This document shows, piece after piece, positions 20,163 to 29,775 of a DNA stretch of 64,000 nt (its first letter is position 1; each line of letters starts with the position of its first letter). Origin of the DNA: Corynebacterium lizhenjunii (GTDB lineage: Bacteria; Actinomycetota; Actinomycetes; Mycobacteriales; Mycobacteriaceae); NCBI RefSeq assembly GCF_011038655.2, contig NZ_CP064954.1, forward strand, positions 1,984,001-2,048,000. Direction: 5' to 3'. Below the pieces are notes generated by a model, which saw nothing but the letters and a program-made list of their open reading frames with translations, did no database searches and was not told the DNA's origin. Both the position numbers and the translations under genes were made by a program.

Positions 20163-20185
20163 GTGAAACCTCGAAACGTTTTCAC
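20163..20185. promoter_or_regulatory. Inverted repeat upstream of icd
   Basis: GTGAAA and TTTCAC half-sites separated by 11 nt lie 17 nt before the icd ATG, ahead of a strong GAGGAG. This could be an operator for a regulator of central metabolism; no specific factor can be named from sequence. Confidence 0.3.
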
Positions 20186-20192
20186 ATTCTAG

Positions 20193-22373
<2,181 letters not shown>

Positions 22374-22412
22374 CACGGCTGCCGCGCCGTTGCCATAGCG
22401 TCGCCACACCTG

Positions 22413-22437
22413 GGGCGTCCCCATAACGGGGGCGCCC
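22413..22437 (+). terminator. Rho-independent terminator of icd
   Basis: GGGCGTCCCC pairs with GGGGGCGCCC (one G-T pair) around loop ATAAC, followed by TTCGTTGTT. It is 40 nt after the icd stop. Confidence 0.85.
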
Positions 22438-22463
22438 TTCGTTGTTGGGTACAGTATTCATTT

Positions 22464-24530
22464 ATGTCGAATCCTTTGCTCAGCCCGTCCCCGTTGCCCT
22501 ACCAGCTGCCCCCGTTCGCAGAAATCGAGGTGGGCCATTTTCTCCCGGCTTTTGAGGAAGCCATCGCACGCCACAATGCCGAGATTGCCGCGATTGTGGA
22601 CTGCCCAGAAGACCCCACCTGGGCTAACACAGTGGAGGCCTTGGAGCGCTCCGGCCAGGACCTAGACCGGGTGACCACGATTTTTGGCAACCTCTCCGGC
22701 ACGGACGTAACGGAGGAGATGGAAGACATCGGCGCGCAGTTGTGGCCGCGGCTGTCCGCGCACTATGACGCCATGTACCAAAATGCGGTGTTGTACGCGC
22801 GCATCAAGGAAGTAACCGTTCCGGAGGATGAGGAATCCCAGCGCCTCCACGCCCAGCTGCTGCGCACGTTCGCCCGCCAGGGCGCAGACTTGGACGCTGC
22901 AGGCAAGGCCCGGCTGTCTGAGATTAACCAGCGCCTGTCCGCGCTGAGCGAGGAGTTCGGCCGCAACCTGCTGGCCTCCACTCGCGAATTGGCGGTGGAG
23001 TTCACGGAAGAAGAACTCGAGGGCCTGCCAGCTGAGCGTATTGCCTCCGCGGCTGCCGATGCCGCCGCCCTCGGCCGTGAGGGCTACGTCATCCCCCTAG
23101 AGCTGCCTACGGTGCAGGCAGAGCAGTCCCGCCTGGCCCGGCCGGAGTCCCGGGCGAAGCTGTACGCGGCATCGGGAAAGCGGGGTATCGACAGCAACGC
23201 CGCCGGCCTGGTGGAGGCCGTACGCCTCCGCGCCGAGCGGGCCGAGCTCCTAGGCTATGCCAGCCACGCGGACTACGTCATTGCCGAAGAAACCGCCCAG
23301 GAGGCCGCCGCTGCCCGCCAGATGCTCTTCGACCTGGCCCCGGCTGCCGATGCCAACGCCGCCGGCGAACACAAACTGCTGGCGGAGGAAGCCGAGCTCT
23401 CCGGCCAAGGCTTTAGCGCCGCGGACTGGCCCTACTGGGAGTCCAAGGTGCGCGCCCGCGATTTCAGCCTGGACGAAGCCGAGCTGCGCAAATACTTCCC
23501 CCTCGAGCGCGTGCTCACCGGTGGCGTCTTTGCTGCCGCCGAGCGCCTCTACGGCATCACGGTAGAACCCCGGGATGACCTGCAAGGATACGCCGAGGGT
23601 GTGCGCGTTTGGGAAGTCTTCGACGCCCCGGATTCCGCCGGCAACCGCGAGGGCATTGGTCTGTTTATCACCGACTACTTTGGCCGGCCCTCCAAGCGCG
23701 GCGGCGCCTGGATGTCAGAGTTCGTCCCGCAGTCGCACCTACTGGGCACCAAGCCGGTGATTGTCAACGTCATGGGCATAACCAAGCCCGCCGATGGCTC
23801 CCAGCCGCTGCTGAGCCTCGACGAGCTGACCACCGTCTTCCACGAATTCGGCCACGCCCTCCACGGGCTGCTCTCCGACGTGCGCTACCCCACCTTCTCC
23901 GGCACCCGCGTGCCACGTGACTGGGTGGAGTTCCCCTCCCAGATCAATGAAAACTGGGCCCTAGACCCCGCGGTGGTCAAGGACTACGCCTTCCACGTGG
24001 AGACCGGGGAGGTGATCCCCGATGAGCTTCTAGATGCCGTCTCCGCCGCCGCAGAGTTCGGCCAAGGCTTTGGCACCAGCGAATACCTAGCCGCGTCCAT
24101 TATTGACTTGGCGTGGCACTCGCTCACGCAGGAGCAGGCCGCCCCCCTGGAGGCCACCCCGGAGGCCATCGCCGAGTTCGAACGCCAGGCCCTGGCCGCA
24201 GCCGGGCTGAACAACGAGCTCATCGCCCCGCGCTACCGCTCCACCTACTTCAACCACATCTTCGCCGGCGGCTACTCCGCGGGTTACTACTCCTACTTGT
24301 GGGCCGAAGTCCTCGACGCCGATGGCTTCACCTGGTTCCAGGAGCAGTCTGCCGCAGGCAAGGCCGCGTCTGCCGATGCCGCCCGCGCCGCCGGCCAGCG
24401 CTTCCGCGACCTGGTGCTCTCCCGCGGCGCCTCCCGCGACTTCAGCGAGGCCTACCGGCAGCTACGCGGGCGCGACAAGGACGTGGCCCCCTTGCTCGCC
24501 CGCCGCGGCCTAGCCGGCGCAACCAGCTAG
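22464..24530 (+). CDS. M3 family zinc metallopeptidase (oligopeptidase/dipeptidyl carboxypeptidase)
   Basis: 688 residues, normal for bacterial Dcp/OpdA. Zinc motif HEFGH at 460-464 (VFHEFGHALHGL) with the downstream Glu in the VEFPSQINENW segment. Substrate-tunnel helices and the C-terminal GxYSYLWAEVLDAD motif are present. It degrades short peptides in the cytoplasm. A TACAGT -10-like box lies 8 nt before the ATG, after the icd terminator, so it has its own promoter. Confidence 0.93.
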   Translation: MSNPLLSPSPLPYQLPPFAEIEVGHFLPAFEEAIARHNAEIAAIVDCPEDPTWANTVEALERSGQDLDRVTTIFGNLSGTDVTEEMEDIGAQLWPRLSAHYDAMYQNAVLYARIKEVTVPEDEESQRLHAQLLRTFARQGADLDAAGKARLSEINQRLSALSEEFGRNLLASTRELAVEFTEEELEGLPAERIASAAADAAALGREGYVIPLELPTVQAEQSRLARPESRAKLYAASGKRGIDSNAAGLVEAVRLRAERAELLGYASHADYVIAEETAQEAAAARQMLFDLAPAADANAAGEHKLLAEEAELSGQGFSAADWPYWESKVRARDFSLDEAELRKYFPLERVLTGGVFAAAERLYGITVEPRDDLQGYAEGVRVWEVFDAPDSAGNREGIGLFITDYFGRPSKRGGAWMSEFVPQSHLLGTKPVIVNVMGITKPADGSQPLLSLDELTTVFHEFGHALHGLLSDVRYPTFSGTRVPRDWVEFPSQINENWALDPAVVKDYAFHVETGEVIPDELLDAVSAAAEFGQGFGTSEYLAASIIDLAWHSLTQEQAAPLEATPEAIAEFERQALAAAGLNNELIAPRYRSTYFNHIFAGGYSAGYYSYLWAEVLDADGFTWFQEQSAAGKAASADAARAAGQRFRDLVLSRGASRDFSEAYRQLRGRDKDVAPLLARRGLAGATS

Positions 24531-24598
24531 CCCAGCAACCCTGCCAGCCCTGCGCAACCAAATGGACCAGCACCCCCGCCAGCCCTGCCAGCTGACGG

Positions 24599-24611
24599 GG
24601 CATCGGCAAGC
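24599..24611 (+). repeat. Dispersed word, exact copy at the SulP stop codon
   Basis: The last base overlaps the stop codon of the SulP gene; the rest is in the 80-bp spacer between two convergent genes, where a terminator would be expected. Confidence 0.85.
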
Positions 24612-26098
24612 TAATCGCCCAACTGCCCGGTGAGCTTATCAAGCCGGGCGCGACTGGGGCCATCCAAACCAATAATCTCCACGGCGGCGCCGCGCTCGTG
24701 ATACTTGCGGGTAATCGAATCCAGCGTGGCCACCGTAGAGGCATCCCACACCTCCGCCCCGCTCAAGTCAATGACCACGCGCTCCGGCGGATCGGTGTAA
24801 TCAAACTGATAGACCAAATCATTGGACGAGGCCCAAAACAACTGCCCGGTAATGCGGTAGACGTCGCGGCCCTCGCGCTCCACCCGCACCAGGTGGGCGA
24901 CCTTGTGCGCAAAGGTCAGCGTGGCGGTCAACACGCCCGCAATCACCCCCACGGCTAGATTATGCGTCAGCAGCGTGCCCGCCATGGTCACGCCCATGGC
25001 CACCGTCTCCGAGACCGGCATGAACTTCAGTGTGCGGGGGCGCAGCGAGTGCCAATCAATGGTGCCGATGGAAACCATCATCATGATCGCCACCAGCGCC
25101 GCCATGGGAATCTGGCCCACAATATCGCCCAACACCAGCAGCAACACCAGCAGGAAGCCGCCGGCCAAAAACGTCGACAGGCGAGTGCGCGCCCCGGATT
25201 CGCGCACGTTAATCAGCGTCTGGCCAATCACCGCGCACCCGCCCATGCCGCCGCACAGCCCGCTGGCCACATTAGCCACGCCCTGACCGAAGCTCTCCCG
25301 GGTCTTATCGGAGTGTACGTCGGTGATGTCATCAACGAGCTTGGCCGTCATCAGCGACTCCATCAGGCCCACAATCGCCACCCCCACCGCGTACGGGGCA
25401 ATGATGCGCAAGGTCTCCAGCTCCCACGGCACGGTGGGGAAAAACAGGCTCGGCAACGAGCTGGGCAACTCCCCCATGTCCGCCACGCGTGGCACGTTGA
25501 TCGAGGCCAGTGTGGTGATAGATCCCAGCACGATAATGGTCACCAGCGGCGCCGGAACGGCCTGCACCAGCCGCGGCCAGACGAGCATCAGCACAATGCC
25601 GGCCGCCGTGAGCGGGTACACCATCCACGGCACGTTCACCAGATGCTGCAGCTGGGCGATGAAGATCATCATGCCCAAGGCGTTGACGAAGCCCAACATA
25701 ACCGAGCGCGGAATAAAGCGCTGCAACCGCGCCACACCCAGTGCCGCAAACGCCAGCTGCAGCAGACCGCCCAGCAAAACCGTGGCCACCAGGTAGTCCA
25801 GCCCATAGGCCCGCGACACCGGCGCCACCACCAGGGCAATCGCCCCCGTGGCCGCGGATATCATGGCTGGACGCCCGCCGCTGAAAGAAATCACCATGGC
25901 CATAATCACTGAAGTAAACAACCCCACCGCTGGGCTGACCCCCGCCAGGATGGAAAAAGCAATCGCCTCCGGAATCAGTGCCAGAGACACCGTCAGCCCG
26001 CCCAGTATCTCAATGCGCAGGCGGCGCGGCGAGGAAAACGCGAAGCGGAAAGAGTCTATTACCCCAGTGGGCGCGGCGGGTTCAGCCGTTGTGGTCAC
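24611..26098 (-). CDS. SulP family anion transporter with STAS domain
   Basis: About 495 residues. The SulP core opens with EILGGLTVSLALIPEAIAFS and continues through 10-12 helices (GGRPAMISAATGAIALVVAP, LMESLMTAKLVDDIT, GGMGGCAVIGQTLIN). The C-terminal ~90 residues are a STAS domain (VVIDLSGAEVWDASTVATLD). It imports an inorganic anion such as sulfate, bicarbonate or a dicarboxylate; selectivity is not readable. Start: a GTG at 26098 with GAGGA 8 nt upstream is favoured; ATG codons at 26170 or 26167 would add 24 residues with no family resemblance. Confidence 0.85.
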   Translation of the reverse strand: MTTTAEPAAPTGVIDSFRFAFSSPRRLRIEILGGLTVSLALIPEAIAFSILAGVSPAVGLFTSVIMAMVISFSGGRPAMISAATGAIALVVAPVSRAYGLDYLVATVLLGGLLQLAFAALGVARLQRFIPRSVMLGFVNALGMMIFIAQLQHLVNVPWMVYPLTAAGIVLMLVWPRLVQAVPAPLVTIIVLGSITTLASINVPRVADMGELPSSLPSLFFPTVPWELETLRIIAPYAVGVAIVGLMESLMTAKLVDDITDVHSDKTRESFGQGVANVASGLCGGMGGCAVIGQTLINVRESGARTRLSTFLAGGFLLVLLLVLGDIVGQIPMAALVAIMMMVSIGTIDWHSLRPRTLKFMPVSETVAMGVTMAGTLLTHNLAVGVIAGVLTATLTFAHKVAHLVRVEREGRDVYRITGQLFWASSNDLVYQFDYTDPPERVVIDLSGAEVWDASTVATLDSITRKYHERGAAVEIIGLDGPSRARLDKLTGQLGD

Positions 26099-26197
26099 TA
26101 CTTCATCCTCACAGGATTGGTGCAGGTTCGCAGCGAAGCGCGGACTTGACAGAGATTCGAACCTCATCACCCTACCCCACCGGCCCTTGCTGCCTCA

Positions 26198-26210
26198 GCT
26201 TGCCGATGCC
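26198..26210 (-). repeat. Dispersed word, exact intergenic copy
   Basis: GCTTGCCGATGCC between the SulP start and HNH copy B, outside any supported gene. Confidence 0.85.
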
Positions 26211-26287
26211 ACCGACCCCACCACCTAACCCCCTCCCCGTCTACCATCCCCCACCGCCTATCTCCCGGCGCCCGCACCCGGCCCGCC

Positions 26288-26377
26288 ATCGCTACCGGCT
26301 GCCGCCTACGCGTGCCCCACTTCCGCGACCTGACCCCGACAGCGCGACTGTCCTCGCTACCGGCTGCCGCCTACGCG
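26288..26377 (+). repeat. Pair of 23-bp direct repeats
   Basis: CGCTACCGGCTGCCGCCTAC followed by GCG occurs at 26290-26312 and 26355-26377. Relatives in inverted orientation lie upstream of HNH copy A (about 10715-10785), so this family is tied to the HNH element. Confidence 0.6.
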
Positions 26378-26467
26378 CGCCCCGCATGCTGCCCGCCAAC
26401 TCTCACCGCCGGGCGGCCCCACGCGGTCCGTTTCCGCGACCCGGGCGTCGACATCCTGACCGCAATC

Positions 26468-27873
26468 CCGCTTGGGTGCCGCGATCGGCCTACCCCAGCC
26501 TGGGTTGCGCCACCCCCGTGTGGGTGCCCCCATTACCATCGGTAAATCGTCCCAAAGTTTACCCTCATTGCACACTCCATTAGACACCTCACTAGTTAAC
26601 CCTTGCGCAGGTCATAGCGGCCGGTTTAGTGTCGATGCCATGAACCTCGAGACGACGCTTTTAGGACCAGGACCCACAGCGCCTGGTGCTTTTATTGACG
26701 GTCTCGCCACACTTGGCGGTGAGACCGTAGAAAGCCTCGTCGCCCAAGGCTGGTGCCCACTAGCAGCAGCCAAAACCATCACCCTCTACACCACCTACTA
26801 CGAGAACACCACCTACACTGGCCTGCAATACAAAGCCCTTACCGCCGCCCGCACCCAAGGCCACAGCATCTTCGCCCTCGACCTCATCGAGACCAAAACC
26901 AAGCGAGTTGCCGACAAACTCGCCAAATGGAAACTACGCGTCAAACTCTGCAAGACGCCTGCCGCACAAATCGAGGCCGTTGCGCGAGAGCAGCTAAAGA
27001 AACTAGCCAAGCCACGTGAAGTTAAAGAAGGCGTAAGCCTCACCCATCACGCTAATGGGCTAGCCACGCTCAAAGCCACGGGCAAGTCTGTCGACATCAT
27101 GGACGTCCACGCCGTAGTTGACCCTCAAGACCAAGTAGAAAGCTTCCTTGCAGCCTTCAGGGGCGGGGGCGCTGGCAAACAACGCTACATCCCAATCATC
27201 CCCATCTACCTGGATCAGATCTGTGAGTTCGTCGACCGGATGCACAACCCGGGGCGGTACCCCACCGATGCCGATATCCGCGTCCGCGCCTCCAACGGCG
27301 CCATTTTGACCGGCAAGGACTTGTTGGAGCGGTTGTGTCTGGACTATGGGTTTATCGCAGCGCTGTCGCGTGAACACGGTCCGTTGGATTTGTACCGGTA
27401 TTCGCGTAGCGCTAACTCTAAGCAACGCTTATTGCTACTTGCCGAAGGAGCGGAATGCTCCTGGATAGGCTGCCGCTTGCCGTTTGATAAGTGCCAGATC
27501 CACCACATCCACCCCTGGAACCAGGGTGGCCAGACCAACATGTCGAATCTGACCCCATTGTGTCCGCACCATAACGGTGCCAATGAAGACCACCCACCAG
27601 ATGGCATACCGATAACCCGGGGTCGGATGGTGCGCATGGGTACCGGGGTTGGGTGGCAAGCACCCGGTGGCGCCCCACCAATACAAACCCGCCCCACAGC
27701 GGCACCACCATCAGCCACACCCACCACCTGCCCACCCACCGACACCCCACCCACCGACACTCCACAGCAAGCCCACCGCCAGGCACCACCACCGGAAAGC
27801 TGAAGGTGGGAAGCTGGCGGCATCGGAAAGCACACAGCCCCAACCGCGACAACAAAAACGCGCGGAAGGGGCT
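26468..27873 (+). repeat. Large inverted repeat, copy B (HNH gene plus flanks)
   Basis: Partner of 9193-10672 in opposite orientation. The shared block starts with the CGATCGGCCTACCCC segment and ends in GCGCGGAAGGGGC after the gene. Edges are approximate. Confidence 0.85.
26640..27803 (+). CDS. HNH endonuclease, DUF222/13E12-repeat type, copy B
   Basis: 387 residues with the intact HNH site CSWIGCRLPFDKCQIHHIHPW, GGQTNMSNLTPLCPHHN. From GLQYKALTAARTQGHS onward it is nearly identical to copy A (9353-10504); before that, about 60 residues are only loosely similar. The Pro/Thr-rich tail also differs in its repeats. Both copies keep full open frames and active-site residues, so both may be functional. 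Start 26640 matches the MN(L/F)ET start of copy A. Confidence 0.85.
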   Translation: MNLETTLLGPGPTAPGAFIDGLATLGGETVESLVAQGWCPLAAAKTITLYTTYYENTTYTGLQYKALTAARTQGHSIFALDLIETKTKRVADKLAKWKLRVKLCKTPAAQIEAVAREQLKKLAKPREVKEGVSLTHHANGLATLKATGKSVDIMDVHAVVDPQDQVESFLAAFRGGGAGKQRYIPIIPIYLDQICEFVDRMHNPGRYPTDADIRVRASNGAILTGKDLLERLCLDYGFIAALSREHGPLDLYRYSRSANSKQRLLLLAEGAECSWIGCRLPFDKCQIHHIHPWNQGGQTNMSNLTPLCPHHNGANEDHPPDGIPITRGRMVRMGTGVGWQAPGGAPPIQTRPTAAPPSATPTTCPPTDTPPTDTPQQAHRQAPPPES

Positions 27874-27975
27874 AAAGGTGCGAGCACACCTGCACGAAGC
27901 AAGAGGGGCGGGCGGATGACGGTGGGGGAACGGGGCTGGCGGAGGCGCTGGGGTATCGGCGGACTAGCCAGCGTT
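27854..27975 (+). repeat. 122-bp direct repeat, left of IS
   Basis: Identical to 29654-29775 at all 122 positions by visual comparison. It abuts the left inverted repeat of the insertion sequence exactly, as a target-site duplication would. Confidence 0.92.
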
Positions 27976-29653
27976 CCTGAGTTAGGTCATTTTAGTCAGA
28001 TTTTGGGAGCTTTTCGATGAGCTCGCTGACATCGGCGGGTAGTGGGGCGTGGGCGTAGACGGTCTGGCCGTTAATGTTGAGGGTGATTGAGCGGTACTTT
28101 TTCAGTGTCCGGACCAGGCGCTTTAGTGATAGACCGGTGGCCTGTTCGAGAACATGGCCGCAGGCCATTGCGCACATTACTACTGCAAGGTGGGCATCGA
28201 TGGAGTCTTTCTTGCGGTGATAGATTGGCCTGGCCTGCAAATCTGATTTCGCCATCCGGAATGACTTCTCGATCTTGAATAACCGCCGGTAGGCATCAAT
28301 GACTTGTTCTGCGGTGAAATCCAGGCGGTTGGTCTCATATCCCTTTATCCCGGCCAGTGCCCGGTGCTTTTCGGCGAGTTTGTAATTGACTGCCTTGTGT
28401 GGTGCCTTGAGATTGACATACCGATTTCGCTTCACTGGCACTGTGCCAGCTACGGCACGCTCAGCTTTTGCGACCTGCTCGGCTACACCTTTGAGCGTTC
28501 GGCGCGCCCGGTCCTGCGAGTACTGGTAGTACGTTACTAAACGAGTACCATTGCCATCTTGCTTATCCACCCCGGCCGGGTTCACGGCGCTCCAGATTTG
28601 GCCGTGTGTGTAGTCCTGGCCTGGGTGTTGTGTGCGCCAGGAGTTGATAACGGCAGGGATCTCGCGTTGCTTTGTCCCAAGGATGTAGCCCAGGCCTGCG
28701 TCAACGATGGCTTGTTTATTGGCTGCGGAGAACATTCCGGCATCTGCAACTACGGTGATGTCATCGAGGTTGTAGGCCTGGGCTAGGCGCTGAATCATCG
28801 GTAGCATCGTGTGGGTTTCTGCCCGGTTTCCTTCAAACGCCCCGATCGATAGCGGCAGACCCGTGGCATCAGTGAGCATGCCAACGGTGATTTGCGGCTC
28901 TAGCCGACGTTCTTTAGAAAACCCCGGTTTGCGCAGCTGGTCTTCTTTATCTGTTTCAAAGTACAGCGTGGTCACATCGTAGAGAACAATCACCCCGGGG
29001 CCAATACCAGCATACGAGGCAAGAGCGCCACTGATCCTGTCGAGAAACTCTGCCGTGGCATACCCAGGCAGATGGCGCTGAATCGTGCTGTAGGACGCTG
29101 ATTGGACGCCTACTTCTTCTAGCGTCTCGATTGATTCGAATTTCGAACCTGGTGAGATAATCCTCGCTGCCACCAAGTCATAGAAGACACGATCATCTCC
29201 AGTGGCGGTATCCAACCCGAGCACGCTAAACGCGCCACGAATAGCATCGAGAAGATACCCAGCACGTTCGCTAGTGATGGCAAATGGACTATCAGCAGAC
29301 CCCGTAGCACCCCGATTGCCCACACCACCTGTGGTGTCAATATCGAAGGCCAACTGGTCACCGTCAATCAGACGCTGCGCCTTGGCCACAAGCAGTGCTA
29401 ATTCTTCATCGCTATGAGCCGATCCAATGTGGTCGAGCACCGGTTTGCGGTCAACATAGCGCCAGATCACCTGGACAGCCGTGGCCCCAGAGGCAGTCGG
29501 AACAGTACGGATACGAGGCAGAGACATACCCCACAGCATAATCCCACCCCCACAACCACCCTCTTAGTCAGACAAACCAGCACACCACAGACCCAACCAT
29601 GCAGGTCAGCGTGTCAATATGATTCGAACCACACCAATTTGACCTAACTCAGG
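27976..29653 (-). mobile_element. IS1634-family insertion sequence
   Basis: 1678 bp with perfect 14-bp terminal inverted repeats CCTGAGTTAGGTCA, one transposase gene, and exact abutment to a 122-bp direct repeat on each side. IS1634 of Mycoplasma mycoides is the known case of an IS that makes long, variable direct repeats, so the family call and the long duplication agree. Confidence 0.92.
27992..29539 (-). CDS. IS1634-type DDE transposase
   Basis: 515 residues, intact. DDE landmarks: first Asp in VLYDVTTLYFETD, second Asp in VVADAGMFSAANKQA, and Glu in RLFKIEKSFRMAKSDL; GAFEGNRAETHTM and YHRKKDSIDAHLAVV are typical of IS1634/IS4-like enzymes. It cuts the element's ends and joins them to target DNA. 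Start 29539 has a G-rich ribosome site; ATG 29527 is a good alternative. No frameshift or stop, so the copy may still be active. Confidence 0.92.
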   Translation of the reverse strand: MLWGMSLPRIRTVPTASGATAVQVIWRYVDRKPVLDHIGSAHSDEELALLVAKAQRLIDGDQLAFDIDTTGGVGNRGATGSADSPFAITSERAGYLLDAIRGAFSVLGLDTATGDDRVFYDLVAARIISPGSKFESIETLEEVGVQSASYSTIQRHLPGYATAEFLDRISGALASYAGIGPGVIVLYDVTTLYFETDKEDQLRKPGFSKERRLEPQITVGMLTDATGLPLSIGAFEGNRAETHTMLPMIQRLAQAYNLDDITVVADAGMFSAANKQAIVDAGLGYILGTKQREIPAVINSWRTQHPGQDYTHGQIWSAVNPAGVDKQDGNGTRLVTYYQYSQDRARRTLKGVAEQVAKAERAVAGTVPVKRNRYVNLKAPHKAVNYKLAEKHRALAGIKGYETNRLDFTAEQVIDAYRRLFKIEKSFRMAKSDLQARPIYHRKKDSIDAHLAVVMCAMACGHVLEQATGLSLKRLVRTLKKYRSITLNINGQTVYAHAPLPADVSELIEKLPKSD

Positions 29654-29775
29654 AAAAACGCGCGGAAGGGGCTAAAGGTGCGAGCACACCTGCACGAAGC
29701 AAGAGGGGCGGGCGGATGACGGTGGGGGAACGGGGCTGGCGGAGGCGCTGGGGTATCGGCGGACTAGCCAGCGTT
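29654..29775 (+). repeat. 122-bp direct repeat, right of IS
   Basis: Second copy of the target duplication. Its last 12 bases include the stop codon and final codons of ppc, so insertion left ppc intact and added a duplicate of its 3' end on the far side of the IS. Confidence 0.92.

Larger units (their letters stand above)
26099..26639. other. Intergenic, repeat-rich region before HNH copy B
   Basis: 541 bp. It contains an exact dispersed-word copy (26198), two copies of CGCTACCGGCTGCCGCCTAC (26290 and 26355), then the promoter region shared with HNH copy A from about 26468. No gene recognised; the Pro/Arg-rich open frames look like translated repeats. Confidence 0.55.

Noticed and set aside
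24962..25912. Long plus-strand open frame (316 codons) opposite the SulP gene
   Set aside because: His/Arg/Gln-rich composition typical of an antisense shadow; the minus strand carries an unmistakable SulP protein.
26312..26583. Pro/Arg-rich open frames upstream of HNH copy B
   Set aside because: Consist of translated GC-rich repeats with no conserved counterpart in copy A's flank.
27950..27975. GGGTATCGGCGGACTAGCC as a further dispersed-word copy
   Set aside because: Only part of the core matches (TATCGGC) and the same sequence is simply the duplicated ppc 3' end.
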